A program made the position numbers and the translations under genes. A DNA stretch of 64,000 bases from Bigelowiella natans CCMP2755. Its lineage: Eukaryota > Cercozoa > Chlorarachniophyceae. Below, in pieces: positions 1 through 11,712 of the stretch. The stretch spans positions 1-64,000 of the forward strand of contig ADNK01000422.1 in NCBI GenBank assembly GCA_000320545.1. Direction: 5' to 3'. Within the stretch, counting starts at the first letter, position 1, and every line of letters starts with the position of its first letter. The notes under the pieces are model-generated. The model did no database searches and had not been told where the DNA came from. It worked only from the letters and a program-made list of their open reading frames with translations.

Positions 1-386
1 AGCAGTTTAGAAGAGTATGCAGATATCAAGTAGTATCAGTTTGTGACGTATTTGCATTGACGATAAGCTTGAATTGTTCTTCCACTTTGACCAAAATCAA
101 CATTTCTGCAGCTAAGCCAAATGGCACGGGGAGCATACTCAATATAAAGTTTTTGGAAATTCATATAGATGCCAAACGCAAGAAGGCATTTTGTCAAGGC
201 ATCTCTCTACGATATATATATCTATATATATGTATTATAATCGTGTGTGTGCGTATGTGTAAGATTTGCACATGGCCGTTTATATTTTAGTGAAACTGGA
301 AAGAAGATTTCGACTCGTGCAAAAAGATCCAAAAAAACTTCCACGGTAATAGATTGAAAAGTACACATGCACATTTATGCACTCGT

Positions 387-425
<39 letters not shown>

Positions 426-670
426 ATATCTATCTAAATGCAAAGTTCTTTGTTTTTCAAATTTAGTTTGCTATTTGTGTTTGACTGTTTGTGTATAATT
501 TCACAGAAAACCAAAAAAGAAAAGAAATCCACGGTATTCCATTTATCATGTACCTCTCTCTTTCTATCTTATGTATATCATGATACGAAGATTCGGCGAA
601 AATTGTCACAAGATATGCTGTTTGGTCTTGTTCTCTCTTGTGCTAATTAACGATGTTGTGTGCTACTCAG
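1..670. other. left edge, no firm gene
   Basis: No convincing coding exon is visible here. The stretch holds an (AC)n microsatellite at about 390-423 and AT-rich sequence. A short open + frame at 57-290 has no ATG start and no recognisable domain. It could be intron or an upstream exon of the gene that follows. Confidence 0.35.
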
Positions 671-830
671 GGAACAACATATGATACAACCCTCCTAGAG
701 ACTGGTGTACCTCCATTACCATCTCAAGATACTGGTACTGGCTGTCCAGTAGCCCGCACAAAATCTAACTTTAAAATACTTTACAAACACACACGCCAAC
801 AAAAGGCACCGATGTTTCTTTAATAATAAA

Positions 831-873
<43 letters not shown>

Positions 874-929
874 TAATTTACGTATGTTCCTTAGTATACC
901 CCCTTCTCTTTTCCCTCCCTGTGCGTGTT

Positions 930-972
<43 letters not shown>

Positions 973-2906
973 GTGTGTATTTGTGCTTGTGACGTCCTTC
1001 CGTATTTTCGTTGACCCTAGGAGATGAGACGAGCAAGATACAGCCCAAAGAACGAGAAGAGCTTTGGAAAGTCGGAGAACCACGATGATATCATATTTAT
1101 GACATAATGTATATTGTGTAGATATGTGTATGTGTGGATTGTGCATTATTATTCATATTTTCCATAGCTATTATTCCTTCATATTCCTTCAAATAAATGA
1201 TAGGCATACCGAAAGCTGCAGATCACGCCAATCCTACAAAATGATAACAAAGAGGCTCCTAAAGATGAGAAGAGTGATGAAAATGTGGAAAGGAAGCGTG
1301 TGAATAGCGAAGAAATACCCAGCATACTTTTGGAATCGGTCTACCAACCAAAAATTGCAATATTGTTGAAATCTATATCCCATCGTAAAGCCTTCGCACG
1401 ATACATTTTCAAAGATTTGATTGTGCATCTTCCTTAATCTATTTCCCTCAGATTGACTTTTCTGGACAGCCGTCTGGAAATGAGATGGAAGTAGCAGAAA
1501 TTTCCTCACAATCTTCTGCATTTTTCCGTTGATTCGTACACACTGCCTGCAAATACGCTTGAATGTGATGCGTGTGCCTTGTCTGTCTATACGTGTTTGT
1601 CTAGGAATATGAAAGATACTACAATGATAACGTTCTTCAACCGAATTCTGCTCGCACACTCTCTGCACGGTAGTGTATCGTATATGCAGTATTATATTAC
1701 ACGCATCGACTTTATTGTTATGTGCTCATGCAATGAACACGCCAAAAGAAGTATCTTGTTTTACCCATTCCCTTCTATGTTTGTTGTCCAAGCACAAGGA
1801 CGAGGCAGGGTCGTAGCCCGAGTCGCTCTCCAAGCAGACGTCGAGAAGGCAATAATGGCGACTCCTGTAGTAGCAGTAGCGGTGGCAAATCAATAGCCTT
1901 GCCTCCAAATAAAGGCCAAAGCTTTGAAGAACAAACGCAGGCTCCAAATCCGATTTTCATCACCACTGCCCCCACCGATGAAGATGCGATCGAGGGATTT
2001 AATAAACCAGAGGAAGAGGAGAAGGGGGGAGAGGAGGAGCAGGGGGCTATGAATGGCATAACGTTCTCACGACAGGTGTGTTATTAGTAGTTATGTCGAG
2101 TAGAGTGCAATATTTACTCCTTGCGTTTTGTTTCTTAAATGTGCTTCATTTAACAGTCCACAGCAAGCCAAGGAACCTTTACTATTCCAATCAACCATCG
2201 TGTGACAACGAAGAACTTTCTAGAGACGGAGGAACTTGATACAAGAAGAAGCGACACTAGTCAAAACTGCACGTCTCAGCGCAGTGACATGGTGTATATG
2301 TTACGCCTAAGCCATACAATTATCGTAAGTGTGATCATCTTTAATATTGCACAGGTTAAGATTGATTCAAGATGTTCCAGTGCTAGATCGAGAGACATGC
2401 GACCCGCTAAAAGCAAGCGCGGCATCCAAAATGTATCTCATTTTCCTTCTCTCTCTCTCTCTCTCTCTCTCCCTCTCCCTCTCCCTCTCTACATTCCAAT
2501 ATAAATGTGTTATTTATCTTTTGTGTTGTTCTCATATTATCAGCTTCAAAGTCACTACCAATACAAATATTTTGAAATCATAGTGTACACATGTCAAATA
2601 CTTCTGCATTGCATTGGAAATTTAGTAAGGGTAATTGCTTTGTTAAATATACACCAGGATGACAATGTAGACGTCAGTATGAAATCTAATCCTACAAGAA
2701 GATCTGTGGTTATTCGTTATGATAAGGTACTAGATCATCACATTAGCAGATGTATTTCGTAAATCCTACTCATTATTATTATAATTGTGTGTGTGTGTGT
2801 GTGTGTGTATTTTGTTTCCTCATCATACAGGGAAAAATCGTCATTTCAGAGAGCAATGATGATCACGAAGAAGATGGAAAGCAGCATCTCGTACGAACAA
2901 CACACG

Positions 2907-2946
<40 letters not shown>

Positions 2947-2947
2947 T

Positions 2948-2984
<37 letters not shown>

Positions 2985-3452
2985 CATATGAATGAAGTGT
3001 TCTAACAATTTTAATTTCGAGCATTATATTTATGAAACAAGGTAGAATTGATAATGCTGCACATGTTAAACTTTTCATGAGGTACTAAGAGACTTGGTCC
3101 ACACACAGAACGCATCATTGGTGGTGGCACGGAGCTTATCCACAGCAAAGAAGGATACTGCTAATGGTGATGATGAAGAAGTAGAAGAAGAAGGAAATGC
3201 TCACAAAAGTAATAATGAGGGCAAAAATCAAGAGGAAGATCAGACTGACGAAGATGATGACGAAATGGGAAGCTGCATAATCCTTCAATCGGGCTCCTAT
3301 GATGTCGCAAGTAGTTGCATCGTGAGGAAGGACAAGCACAAGAAGACAGGCAACCTTTTTCATGGGAGGATGCAAAAGAAGAAGAAGAAGAAGAAGATGA
3401 TGATGATGATGATAGAGAGAGCATCTCTATCTGTCTACATCTACTGTGAATA
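671..3452 (+). CDS. acidic, Ser-rich exons upstream of the kinase
   Basis: A series of + strand open segments bounded by AG and GT signals reads as exons of a low-complexity protein. The clearest lie at about 671-823, 1222-1437, 1788-2075 (an RSPSRSPSRRR stretch, then Glu-rich), 2157-2291, 2355-2432, 2658-2726, 2831-2890 and 3080-3452 (Glu/Asp-rich). The introns hold (GT)n, (CA)n and (CT)n repeats. No domain is recognised. The composition suggests a disordered region. The segments lie in the same direction as, and directly before, the kinase domain that starts near 3731, so they are probably its N-terminal extension, but a separate gene ending near 3452 cannot be excluded. Joins at 671-1437 and around 3452 are unresolved, and no start codon was fixed. 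Confidence 0.45.
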
Positions 3453-3730
3453 GAGATACCACATAACTGTACGTAAAACTAGTAGTTGTAATGATGGTGA
3501 TGACAATCATGGTGATCCATTGCCAACTAATTTAATAATTTTACAGTCGAAAGTGGCATAGATTGGTTAAAGGTCAGAGTAGCTAACTTCTTGTATTATG
3601 GCGTTTCTTCCAGCATCATATCTTGCTAGTATGCGTTCGTAATCTATTATTGATATTGTTATATGTGAGCACGCATGTGGAAGAGTGTGTCATAAATATG
3701 CCTAGATTTATTATGTGTCTCTGTTGGTAG

Positions 3731-3981
3731 GTGGCAAAGGCGGGAGAGAAACTCCCAGTTGCGAAACGGTACATGTTGTTCTCAGGGATCCCCGTTTATA
3801 TTCAATGACATCAGTTTCCGTATAGGTATAAATCTGTCAAGCGTTTGGGTTCTGGAGCATTCGGAAACGCATATTTAGGTAGAATTTCGAGGGTAAAACC
3901 CCGTATTAGAGGCATTTGCTGCGATTGGTATTCGACATGTTCTGGGTTCTATATTTATGGTGTACCCCCCTTTTCCTCCCC

Positions 3982-4030
<49 letters not shown>

Positions 4031-6547
4031 CACACACACACACATGCGGTGCACAGTATCTATTCATACCTAATTTACTATCTTAGTGCGAAATGTGGAA
4101 AGCGATAGCAAAACCGATTTGTACGTGATCAAACGCATTAGAGTCCGAAATCTGAGGTAATTTGTGATTAGTTGTTATGATGAATAAAGAAAAGTCATAA
4201 TGATAGAATATTGAACATACACGCGTGCACATACGCACAAATCATGATATCAGCTAAAATATTTTGGTGTTACATTAGTGAAATTAACGAAGCTCTGATC
4301 GAAGCCAACAACCTCAGCCGGTTAAAGCAAGAGAAAACACATCACACACAACACAAACGTATGGGTGTCATAGGATAGTAATGGCCTACTACACGACATA
4401 TACTCAGGTTGAGAGGTTGTAAGCACATCTGCGCCTTTAAGGAGGCCTTTTTTGACTCAAAAGTCAATGAGGTTCGTAGTAAAACACATAGCAAGAATCG
4501 TTATAATACATGCACATATCCGTCGTGTTAGATTTTTTTTAATCAATTTGCTACAAGAGTGTAATTATATATATTGATTAATTTATACGCATGTATATCA
4601 TCTCTGGAAGATTTGATCCTGTTCTCACTGATTGGTTTGCTATGTTTTAGACTACTGATAGTTTTTCTACGGATAATTTGGATTTCTGCATCGTCATGGA
4701 GTATTGCTCCGAGGGTAAGTGAGAGAAAGGTTCAATTCGTTAGCTACATATTTGAGCATTATGTGCATCATAGGCACCCTTGAGGATGTAATAAAGTCAA
4801 AAAACCTTGTCATGCGTGAATCAAGGACTGTGGAGGCATGGGTTGGTACAAGTTTAAATCGATAGAATTTCTAGCAAATTATGGTCGCATTTTACTTAAC
4901 GTGTACACAACACACGTTGCATAAAGGGAGAATGTTAAAATGCGCACCAAGAACTTATTAACTTATAAACTGTACGCCGTAAACTAAAATGCTATATTTT
5001 CCATCAAAAATGGGTATTATCTACAAAGATGTACATTGTGTGGATGCACACACAACTCGAAACCGAGATATGTTTCTATATTTCACGGCGTCACATTAGG
5101 CGTTTGAACCCACGAAAATAGACTGGTCTTTTGATCGAGGAGGGGGGGTGGATACAACCTCAAAAACCATTGTAATAGCGTTGCTACTGGTGGTAGTGGT
5201 GGTGGTGATGATGATCTTTATCCTCCTTTTGCAACCACAATTTCCGTTTCGAATGTTATGTTCAGTACAAACACAGCGTGAATACAGTGTACACTTCATA
5301 TGTACATCGTCTTCTTACTGTATCTTTGTCTCCAGACGATTTCGATGAGGCAAATTTTAACCTATGTCAAGGAAATCGCAATGGGCTTGAAGGTACCGAC
5401 CTTTAACAATTTCACGATCTGCACCTTGAGAACAGCCCTCCGCAACATACATACACAAAAAGAAAACTCTGACATGATGATATAAACAGGTTATGCATTC
5501 GCACGGAGTGCTCCACAGAGACTTGAAGCCTGCAAATATATTTCTTGACAAAAGTAACTGGCCACTTGTGCTCTGGCTTTCTGTTATATTAACCACACAA
5601 ATTAAAGGAGCAAATCAAGGGGGAAATAGGGACTGGGATAGGGCGTATATGCAACTCCATCTGAGTCATCCTTATGATGTGTTTCTCAATAGATGGAAAT
5701 ACCAAAATTGGTGATTTCGGCATTTCCAAGGCTTTAGAACGGGAGAACGAAACGTAGAATATACACCATCTTGTTGCATCCATAAATATAATCCATGCAT
5801 CTCATATTGCGGAGAGGCTTTCGCGCACTTCGTATAATTTGTACTGAATGTAGACTTATAAAGTCAATAGTAAGTTAGTGGCTATTTTGGATTTAGAACC
5901 CGGACTTACATCGGGACGAAACTGTACATGGCTCCGGAAGTAGTAATGGTACGATGCAAGACGTATGGACGTAGGAGAGCTGCAATTACTGTTACCTTAT
6001 TTGTGCAAAATGTTGGCATATTTATCACCATTTGTCTTGGGTTTGTATTTTCATTGTTCTACAAGCATAAACCGTACGGCACGAAGTGCGACATATGGGG
6101 GCTAGGTTGTGTAATGTTGGAACTGGTTACAATGCAAGTCTTGTATCACCGGTGAATTCAATCATTTTAGATTAATTGTAAATGTTTTTCAGTGATATGA
6201 AATTTTTGTAATAAAGGGTGGTCCCCGAGATTCTTGAGGAATTAGATCTGAAGAAATACCCAAGGGTTCTACAATAACTTATTAGCTTTATGGTGAGGTG
6301 AACTAACACGTATCAAAATTTAAACAGGCTCGTGACCTACTTGGAATGATCTTACAGGAAGAGGAAGAGAAAAGGCCGACCGCAGCAGAAGTTCTGTCGT
6401 TTTTGTTGTTTAGTAGTTGTTCGTGATGAGATAAACACCTACATTGCGTTGAGACTACTTGCAATTAAGCATCTTTCTTTGCTCTAATTTCGCCAGGTAA
6501 TAGAGAAATGCAACTCTATTCTTCAAGAGGACTATGGGACAAATTAA
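3731..6547 (+). CDS. NEK-like serine/threonine protein kinase, multi-exon
   Basis: The protein kinase subdomains appear in order in successive small exons: a glycine loop GSGAFGNAYLG (exon 3826-3878), the ATP-binding lysine in LYVIKRIRV (~4100-4154), a helix-C exon with SEINEALIEANNL (~4275-4335), the hinge CIVMEYCSEG (~4690-4715), the catalytic loop HRDLKPANIF (~5516-5550), DFGISKAL (~5715-5740), GTKLYMAPEVV (~5915-5945), DIWGLGCVMLELV (~6090-6130) and a last-helix region with KRPTAAEVL (~6375-6400). All catalytic residues (K, E, HRD, DFG, APE) are present, so the enzyme should be active. HRDLKPANIF and DFGISK fit the NEK family best, though other related kinases remain possible. The last exon probably starts at about 6498 and stops at 6547. 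Exon ends were set by eye. Confidence 0.8.
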
Positions 6548-7306
6548 TTGTTGTAGTTTAGTCGCCATTAATGTCATGTGTGCCCAGCATTACGTAGCCA
6601 CTAAGTGTCATCTCAAATTTTCTGACATCGCAAAATTGGATCAAAATTGCTTCGTTCAGACCGCATCAATTGATGGACCTGTGTCTGTTGAAGTGTACGC
6701 GTAACACACAGTAGTTCACATAGAGTGATCTTTGCATGTGCACACGTGTTATTTGTACGTCACAAACCACATAAATGAAGCATTTTCTGTCTTCTCATAC
6801 TTGACCTGATGCCTCACCTAGCTAGCTAGCTATTCACATAGCTAGATGAACATGCATGCTAGCATGGCTAGCAGATGGCAGACTGCACAGCTAGCACAAT
6901 GGTTGGGTTCACGTTCTCAATGAGTCAGTTTGCAGTGTTCAAAAAGCTTTGATTGCGCACGCAAAAGTCCAAGTGCGTTTTGTTGCATCAACAAGCATGC
7001 ATCGATCACGTGTAATCATTGCAAACTCAAATACACACGTATGCATTTTGAGCACTGTGGACACAGCATTGCTCAGCCACATAAGGTTGACGTGCGTGCC
7101 ATTGGAAAAGCTCAATTTGTTCATGGATTACATCCGTCTCATGCACCCAACACTGTGAAAACCTTGCACATGCATTGTTCACTTGTGGCAACTCACGCGA
7201 TTCTGCTCTCAAGTTCTCAACGACTGCACCATGTTGCGCAGGCATCAACCGTCAAGATTTGTCGCATGATTCGTTTGTGCACACAATCCTCCATTTGTGC
7301 AACGAC
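6548..7306. repeat. CTAG-rich spacer between convergent genes
   Basis: This gap lies between the 3' ends of the kinase and the U-box/GTPase gene. At 6815-6900 CTAG occurs seven times in about 80 bases, mixed with GCATGC-type palindromes. The rest is unique AT-rich sequence with no supported gene. Confidence 0.6.
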
Positions 7307-8908
7307 TCAGAGTCTTCGCCTGGCGCGAAGAAATTTCCGCCTTCTCCTAGACCTGGTCTTTGGCTTAGTCCCAACATTGAACATCGAAAACTCATCGTCT
7401 CCTTCTCCCCCTTTCTTGTCGATTTCAAATAGACCTTGGTTTCCACCAGAAGCGGTTGGATTCACGAATGGATTGTTTCCTGGATTACCGAATGGATTGT
7501 CTCCTCCTCCTCCTCCTCTGCCGTCACCACCACCTTTGTTGTCGCTGCCTCCGAATCCAACTTCGCAATTACCACTGCCGTCATCGACTCTTTTCAGTAA
7601 AACCTTTCGCAAAATCTCTAGTCGTTCTTTCCATTCTGTACATGCAGCCAATACTTCACTAGGATCTTCGTCTTGAAGATGTTCAATTTTGTGTCTCAAC
7701 TTCTCTATTGTTGATTCTAAAGTAGCTTCTTTACCGCCAAAGTACCAAGCTGCCCACACATTAGTGGCAATAAAACCGACCCCCCCAATAATACTCCCTA
7801 CTATTGGAAAGAGAGATATAGGAGACAAGAATGCAATTGAGCATCCTGTTACCCACTTTTCCCGAATTTTGCATTGCTTAAGAGATTTTTCTGCAGCGCA
7901 TAATCGCGCACTCAGACCTTTTTTAAGAGCTTTCGTCGCCTCCTGTTTCATCAAAGTATCATCCTTTTTTTCCAGCAACTCCTCGTATTTCTTCAAGGTT
8001 TTGGAGTAGGTGATCATTTCACTCTTCGTCGGAATAACAGGGTCCTTCAGAATGTCGAGGAAACGCTTAGACAAATCTCCCCTTTCATGTGACAGATATG
8101 GTCCCTGTACGTTATGCAGGTCCATGTCTTGCATGCATTTGTCCACCGAAGCTATCAACGTTTTTATGTTTTCAGCCTTCTTGTCATCGGTCCTACCAAG
8201 AAACTCAGAGTTGTTGTATAGAAGATATATAGGGCATTTTGCGAATGTGAATTCTCGCATGAGAGCACGTAAAGTTTTTGGATCATACTCAGTCCTACTC
8301 TCCCTAAGTACCCAAATGATTCCATGTATCTTTTCGTTGCAAGCTTCTATAACTTGGTCATATCGTTCAATTACAGTGTCCATCTTCGGGTGAGGATCCG
8401 GAAAGCCCATGGTGTCGATGAGCGTCACATGCAATTTAGAAGAACTATCTTTTTTGTCAGGACATATTTCCAGCTCATATGTGGTGACTTCCTCGGTGCA
8501 ACCCTCCTGTAACTTTGTCGAGGTTTTCGCAATGTCCTCCTCCTCATTGCCAAGCACACAACCGATTTCATTGATTAATGTCGATTTACCGCTTCCCGAC
8601 TTCCCTATGATGACATATGCAGCTTTTTTTTTAACCCTTTCTTTCAGAAAGCCCTCTATCCTACTCTTTAGAGCTCGGTTTGTCACCAATCTTTGGGGAT
8701 CCACAAGTTTACGTGTTAAAGGATCAGTGCGACTTCGCTTATACCAGTTTTCTATGGATTTACGCTCGTAACTGTTCCCCGTTTCGTTGAATGTTGGTTC
8801 CTTCATTATCTCATGCGAAATCGGGCATATGAACTCTGGTGGCACCCCCATGGAATGCATTTTCGATGACTTCGACTTCGATACTTCGAGCTTCCTATGC
8901 ACATACAC
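7307..8908 (-). CDS. U-box plus AIG1/GIMAP-like GTPase with membrane hairpin
   Basis: An intronless 533-aa ORF. Residues 22-92 match a U-box (PEFICPISHEIMKEP, then NSYERKSIENW and DPLTRK), the E2-binding fold of one ubiquitin-ligase class. Residues 98-260 form a P-loop GTPase: G1 GKSGSGKST at 102-110, G3 DTMG at 165-168 and a G4-like NNSE near 232. The layout resembles the AIG1/GIMAP (septin-related) group. Residues 300-350 are charged and helical, and 353-392 make two hydrophobic segments, likely a membrane hairpin. Another helix follows, then a Gly/Asn tail with two NPF motifs (470-481) and a terminal Arg cluster. It may ubiquitinate targets at a membrane in response to nucleotide, but this is inference. 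Met17 or Met20 could be the true start. It converges with the kinase gene. Confidence 0.75.
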   Translation of the reverse strand: MYVHRKLEVSKSKSSKMHSMGVPPEFICPISHEIMKEPTFNETGNSYERKSIENWYKRSRTDPLTRKLVDPQRLVTNRALKSRIEGFLKERVKKKAAYVIIGKSGSGKSTLINEIGCVLGNEEEDIAKTSTKLQEGCTEEVTTYELEICPDKKDSSSKLHVTLIDTMGFPDPHPKMDTVIERYDQVIEACNEKIHGIIWVLRESRTEYDPKTLRALMREFTFAKCPIYLLYNNSEFLGRTDDKKAENIKTLIASVDKCMQDMDLHNVQGPYLSHERGDLSKRFLDILKDPVIPTKSEMITYSKTLKKYEELLEKKDDTLMKQEATKALKKGLSARLCAAEKSLKQCKIREKWVTGCSIAFLSPISLFPIVGSIIGGVGFIATNVWAAWYFGGKEATLESTIEKLRHKIEHLQDEDPSEVLAACTEWKERLEILRKVLLKRVDDGSGNCEVGFGGSDNKGGGDGRGGGGGDNPFGNPGNNPFVNPTASGGNQGLFEIDKKGGEGDDEFSMFNVGTKPKTRSRRRRKFLRARRRL

Positions 8909-10390
8909 ATGTGAACATGTCTTTAGATATTTGGGCTACCAGATAGATGTACATAGAAATTTTTTAAACGCCACCCCTCGCACAGCAATACAAACACAAT
9001 CGAAAGAACATGTTTAAGGCCAGTCTTGTGCGCGCACGCGGCCTGCTAGCGTGTGGGTGACGGATGACTTTCACAACTTCGAATCGGCAATGACGACTCT
9101 TGCCTTGGTCAATTAGGATGGTGAGGGGAGAGCTTGGATTAGAAGAGCCTAGATTGGAAGCCAATTGTGCTGCAGAGTGGCGCGGTGCTTCAGTGCAACA
9201 ATGGGGTGATCGCGAGAGAATATGAATACTGATCCATTGAAGTTGAAATGGATGCAAGCGACAGACATTCTTTCTGTGGCATTCTTCGGTGCCGAAGAAT
9301 CTTCAGAAGGAATGGTCTAAGAGCAGTCTCAGAAGGGTATCAGAGTCGTCTTCGGGATGAAAACACCTAATAAACCCGAAACACTATTCAGGTTTCCGGT
9401 TTTCCCGAAACTCCATTGAGGTTTCTGGCAAAAATACATGGGAAGTTTCTGGTGTGAAGTCACCAAGATATTGGTGACTTCCCAAAAGGTGTATTGATAT
9501 CTAGAGTGGTCGATTGAGTACAGATGTATTCGGTATACATAATTGCCTGCTCAGCAAAAGGGGGAACCGAACTCTTGAGCTTAACCCGTGACATGACATT
9601 CACTTCGCACCACGTGCACCTGCATGCACACATTGTGCACTTTGGTGCACGCATTCACCATCACATGCACACAGGAAACTGCAACACAAAGACGCACGGC
9701 GTGCAGGTTCACACATCACGAGATGCGTGACGTGTGCGTTCACGTTCTCACGAGGTGGAAGTGCCAACTCACGTCGCATGCGTGTCATTGCTCACTAGGT
9801 CAGGTCACCAAGGAAGACGTGCCAGCGTGGAGGCACCAAAAAAAGGTTCATTTGTTCCACACCCGCCGGAACAATGAACAATGAACACCCACCGGAGATG
9901 AGCACTCAACAGATGACCTTCAGAGACCAATGAACGAGTGAATGAAACGTGAATGATGAATGTGGGCCGCCAGTCCATGTGCAACTCGAGGGAGTCACTC
10001 GGGTTTGATCCCGCTCGACGAGCCGACGTTGCGACAATCCATTTCGTCTGCGACAACGAAACTTGTGTGACGCAATACCAACCTCAAAGGATGTTTTAGT
10101 TATTTGCTGGATAGTATTCTCGAATTGCCGAGAAGGATTGATTGCCGCTGCTCACAAACGACGGTCCACCCGCTGACGTCTGCTCCCGTCAGCACATTAC
10201 GCGACAACGTCTTCCCTCCCAAGTGTGCTCATCTGCCTGCACGAGCGTAGCCAGCACTGCAACACGGCAACTAGATATTTTCTTTCGAACTGCTTGGGAA
10301 GAATAAGGAAAAACGCTGACAAAGACGTGACATTCAGAAACTGAGTTTAACTCTGAGGGCGTCTGAACGAATACTGCACAGACAGACGTA
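8909..10390. promoter_or_regulatory. divergent upstream region of U-box/GTPase and DnaJ genes
   Basis: Both flanking genes start away from this 1.5-kb gap, so it should hold two promoters. No gene was supported in it. It contains a perfect hairpin at 9456-9481, a run of TTTCCGG/TTTCTGG-like words at about 9385-9455 and TGCA-rich sequence at 9600-9720. No TATA box was identified with confidence. Confidence 0.4.
9456..9481. repeat. perfect 11-bp inverted repeat
   Basis: GAAGTCACCAA, the four bases GATA, then TTGGTGACTTC: a perfect stem with a short loop in the divergent spacer. It could bind a dimeric protein or fold as a hairpin; neither is shown. Confidence 0.7.
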
Positions 10391-11539
10391 ATGAAGATGA
10401 GGATGACACTTATTCGTACGCTGGTGATAACACTTGCAGTCTTGGTTGAATGTGGTAAGGATTTCTACAAGATCTTGGGCGTCCGTCGAAAAGCTAACGA
10501 CAAAGAGATTAAATCGGCCTACAGGAAGCTGAGTATTAAGTACCACCCTGATAAAAATCCAGGGAACAAAGAAGCAGAAAATAAATTTCAAGAAGTTGCA
10601 AATGCGTATGAAGTCTTAAGTAATAAGGAAAAGAGGCAGGTCTATGATCGGCATGGAGAGGAAGGTTTAAAGGAGCATCTGAAGCGCAGCGCAGGAGGTG
10701 GGGGTGGTGGTAACCCTTTCGACATGTTTTTTGGAGGGGGTATGTTCGGAGGCCAACAGCATGAAGAACAAAAACGTGGTCCAGACCTAAACCTTGATGT
10801 CCATGTCACTTTGAAGGATCTTTACTTGGGAAAGGTGGTCAGTGTTGCTCACAAGAAACAAACTCTCTGTCTGAACTATGAAGACTGTCGAACCGATGAC
10901 CAATCTTGCATCGGGCCTGGAATGAAGATGGTTACGCGACGCCTTGGACCTGGTTTTGTGCAACAAATGCAGAGTCAAGATCCTGCGTGTGGTGGCAAAG
11001 GCTATCGTCTAAAACGGAGATGCCGTGCGTGCCCTAAAGGACTGACAGAAAGTGCAGAGAAAATTCTCACCTTCGAGGTAGAACCTGGAATGGCAGACGG
11101 ACATGTCATCAGTCTTGAAAATGAAGGCGATGAATTTATTGGGCAGCTCCCGGGACATGTAAATTTCAGAGTCAGCACTCTCCCACATCCAACGTTCACC
11201 CGCAAGGGAGATGATCTATTCATGGATCTACATATTTCTTTGCCCGAATCTTTGGTTGAGTTCAGGAAAAGCTTCGTGCATGTAGACGGGCACAAGGTGA
11301 AGATATCTCGAAAGGAGGTGACAAAGCCATTTCAAGTCATACGAATAATTGGTGAGGGCATGCCCTTAGCTTCAAATCCAAGCAGAAAGGGTGATTTACA
11401 CGTGAAAGTTATTGTTGATTTCCCACGAAAACTGACGCAGGAACAAAAGGATACAGTGTTACAAATATTTGGCTCAGGCTCTTCCAAAAAGCGCTCCGGG
11501 AAAGGCAAGAAATCGAAAAAATCTCGTGATGATTTGTAG
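10391..11539 (+). CDS. ER-lumenal DnaJ (Hsp40) co-chaperone
   Basis: An intronless 382-aa protein. Residues 1-21 form a signal peptide. The J domain spans about 23-90 with HPD at 52-54, which stimulates Hsp70 ATPase. A Gly/Phe linker (101-121) follows, then the substrate-binding C-terminal domains (~130-350). The Cys-rich insert (C160, C166, C173, C200, C211, C214) has fewer CxxC pairs than bacterial DnaJ, as in ERdj3/Scj1-type proteins. The C-terminus is Lys-rich and ends in RDDL, a plausible variant of the KDEL/HDEL retrieval signal. Together these point to a BiP co-chaperone in the ER lumen. The start is the first ATG and directly begins the signal peptide; a second ATG lies two codons downstream. 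Confidence 0.9.
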   Translation: MKMRMTLIRTLVITLAVLVECGKDFYKILGVRRKANDKEIKSAYRKLSIKYHPDKNPGNKEAENKFQEVANAYEVLSNKEKRQVYDRHGEEGLKEHLKRSAGGGGGGNPFDMFFGGGMFGGQQHEEQKRGPDLNLDVHVTLKDLYLGKVVSVAHKKQTLCLNYEDCRTDDQSCIGPGMKMVTRRLGPGFVQQMQSQDPACGGKGYRLKRRCRACPKGLTESAEKILTFEVEPGMADGHVISLENEGDEFIGQLPGHVNFRVSTLPHPTFTRKGDDLFMDLHISLPESLVEFRKSFVHVDGHKVKISRKEVTKPFQVIRIIGEGMPLASNPSRKGDLHVKVIVDFPRKLTQEQKDTVLQIFGSGSSKKRSGKGKKSKKSRDDL

Positions 11540-11712
11540 CATCAATTATTATACAGATGGGGCCAAAATGGTTATTATACATTAATTAACATTGGTAGTT
11601 GCGAAGCAAACGTCCAACTGCATGCACTTATATATTGCAGCGCTGGCGTATCCATATATTTCGCTAAGCGCCCACATTCAACCGCTTCTTTCGAATGTTT
11701 GTGTGTTTAATA
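11540..11712. other. 3' flank of the DnaJ gene up to the retroelement
   Basis: A short AT-rich stretch holding the DnaJ 3' UTR. The last four bases, AATA (11709-11712), are one copy of the target duplication made by the retroelement insertion. Confidence 0.7.

Noticed and set aside
2750-3005. open frames made of (CV)n, (TH)n or similar repeats
   Set aside because: They come only from dinucleotide repeats inside introns.
6930-7676. 248-codon + frame over the U-box/GTPase 3' end
   Set aside because: Antisense shadow of the - strand gene; Pro/Ser-rich output comes from the Gly-rich tail.
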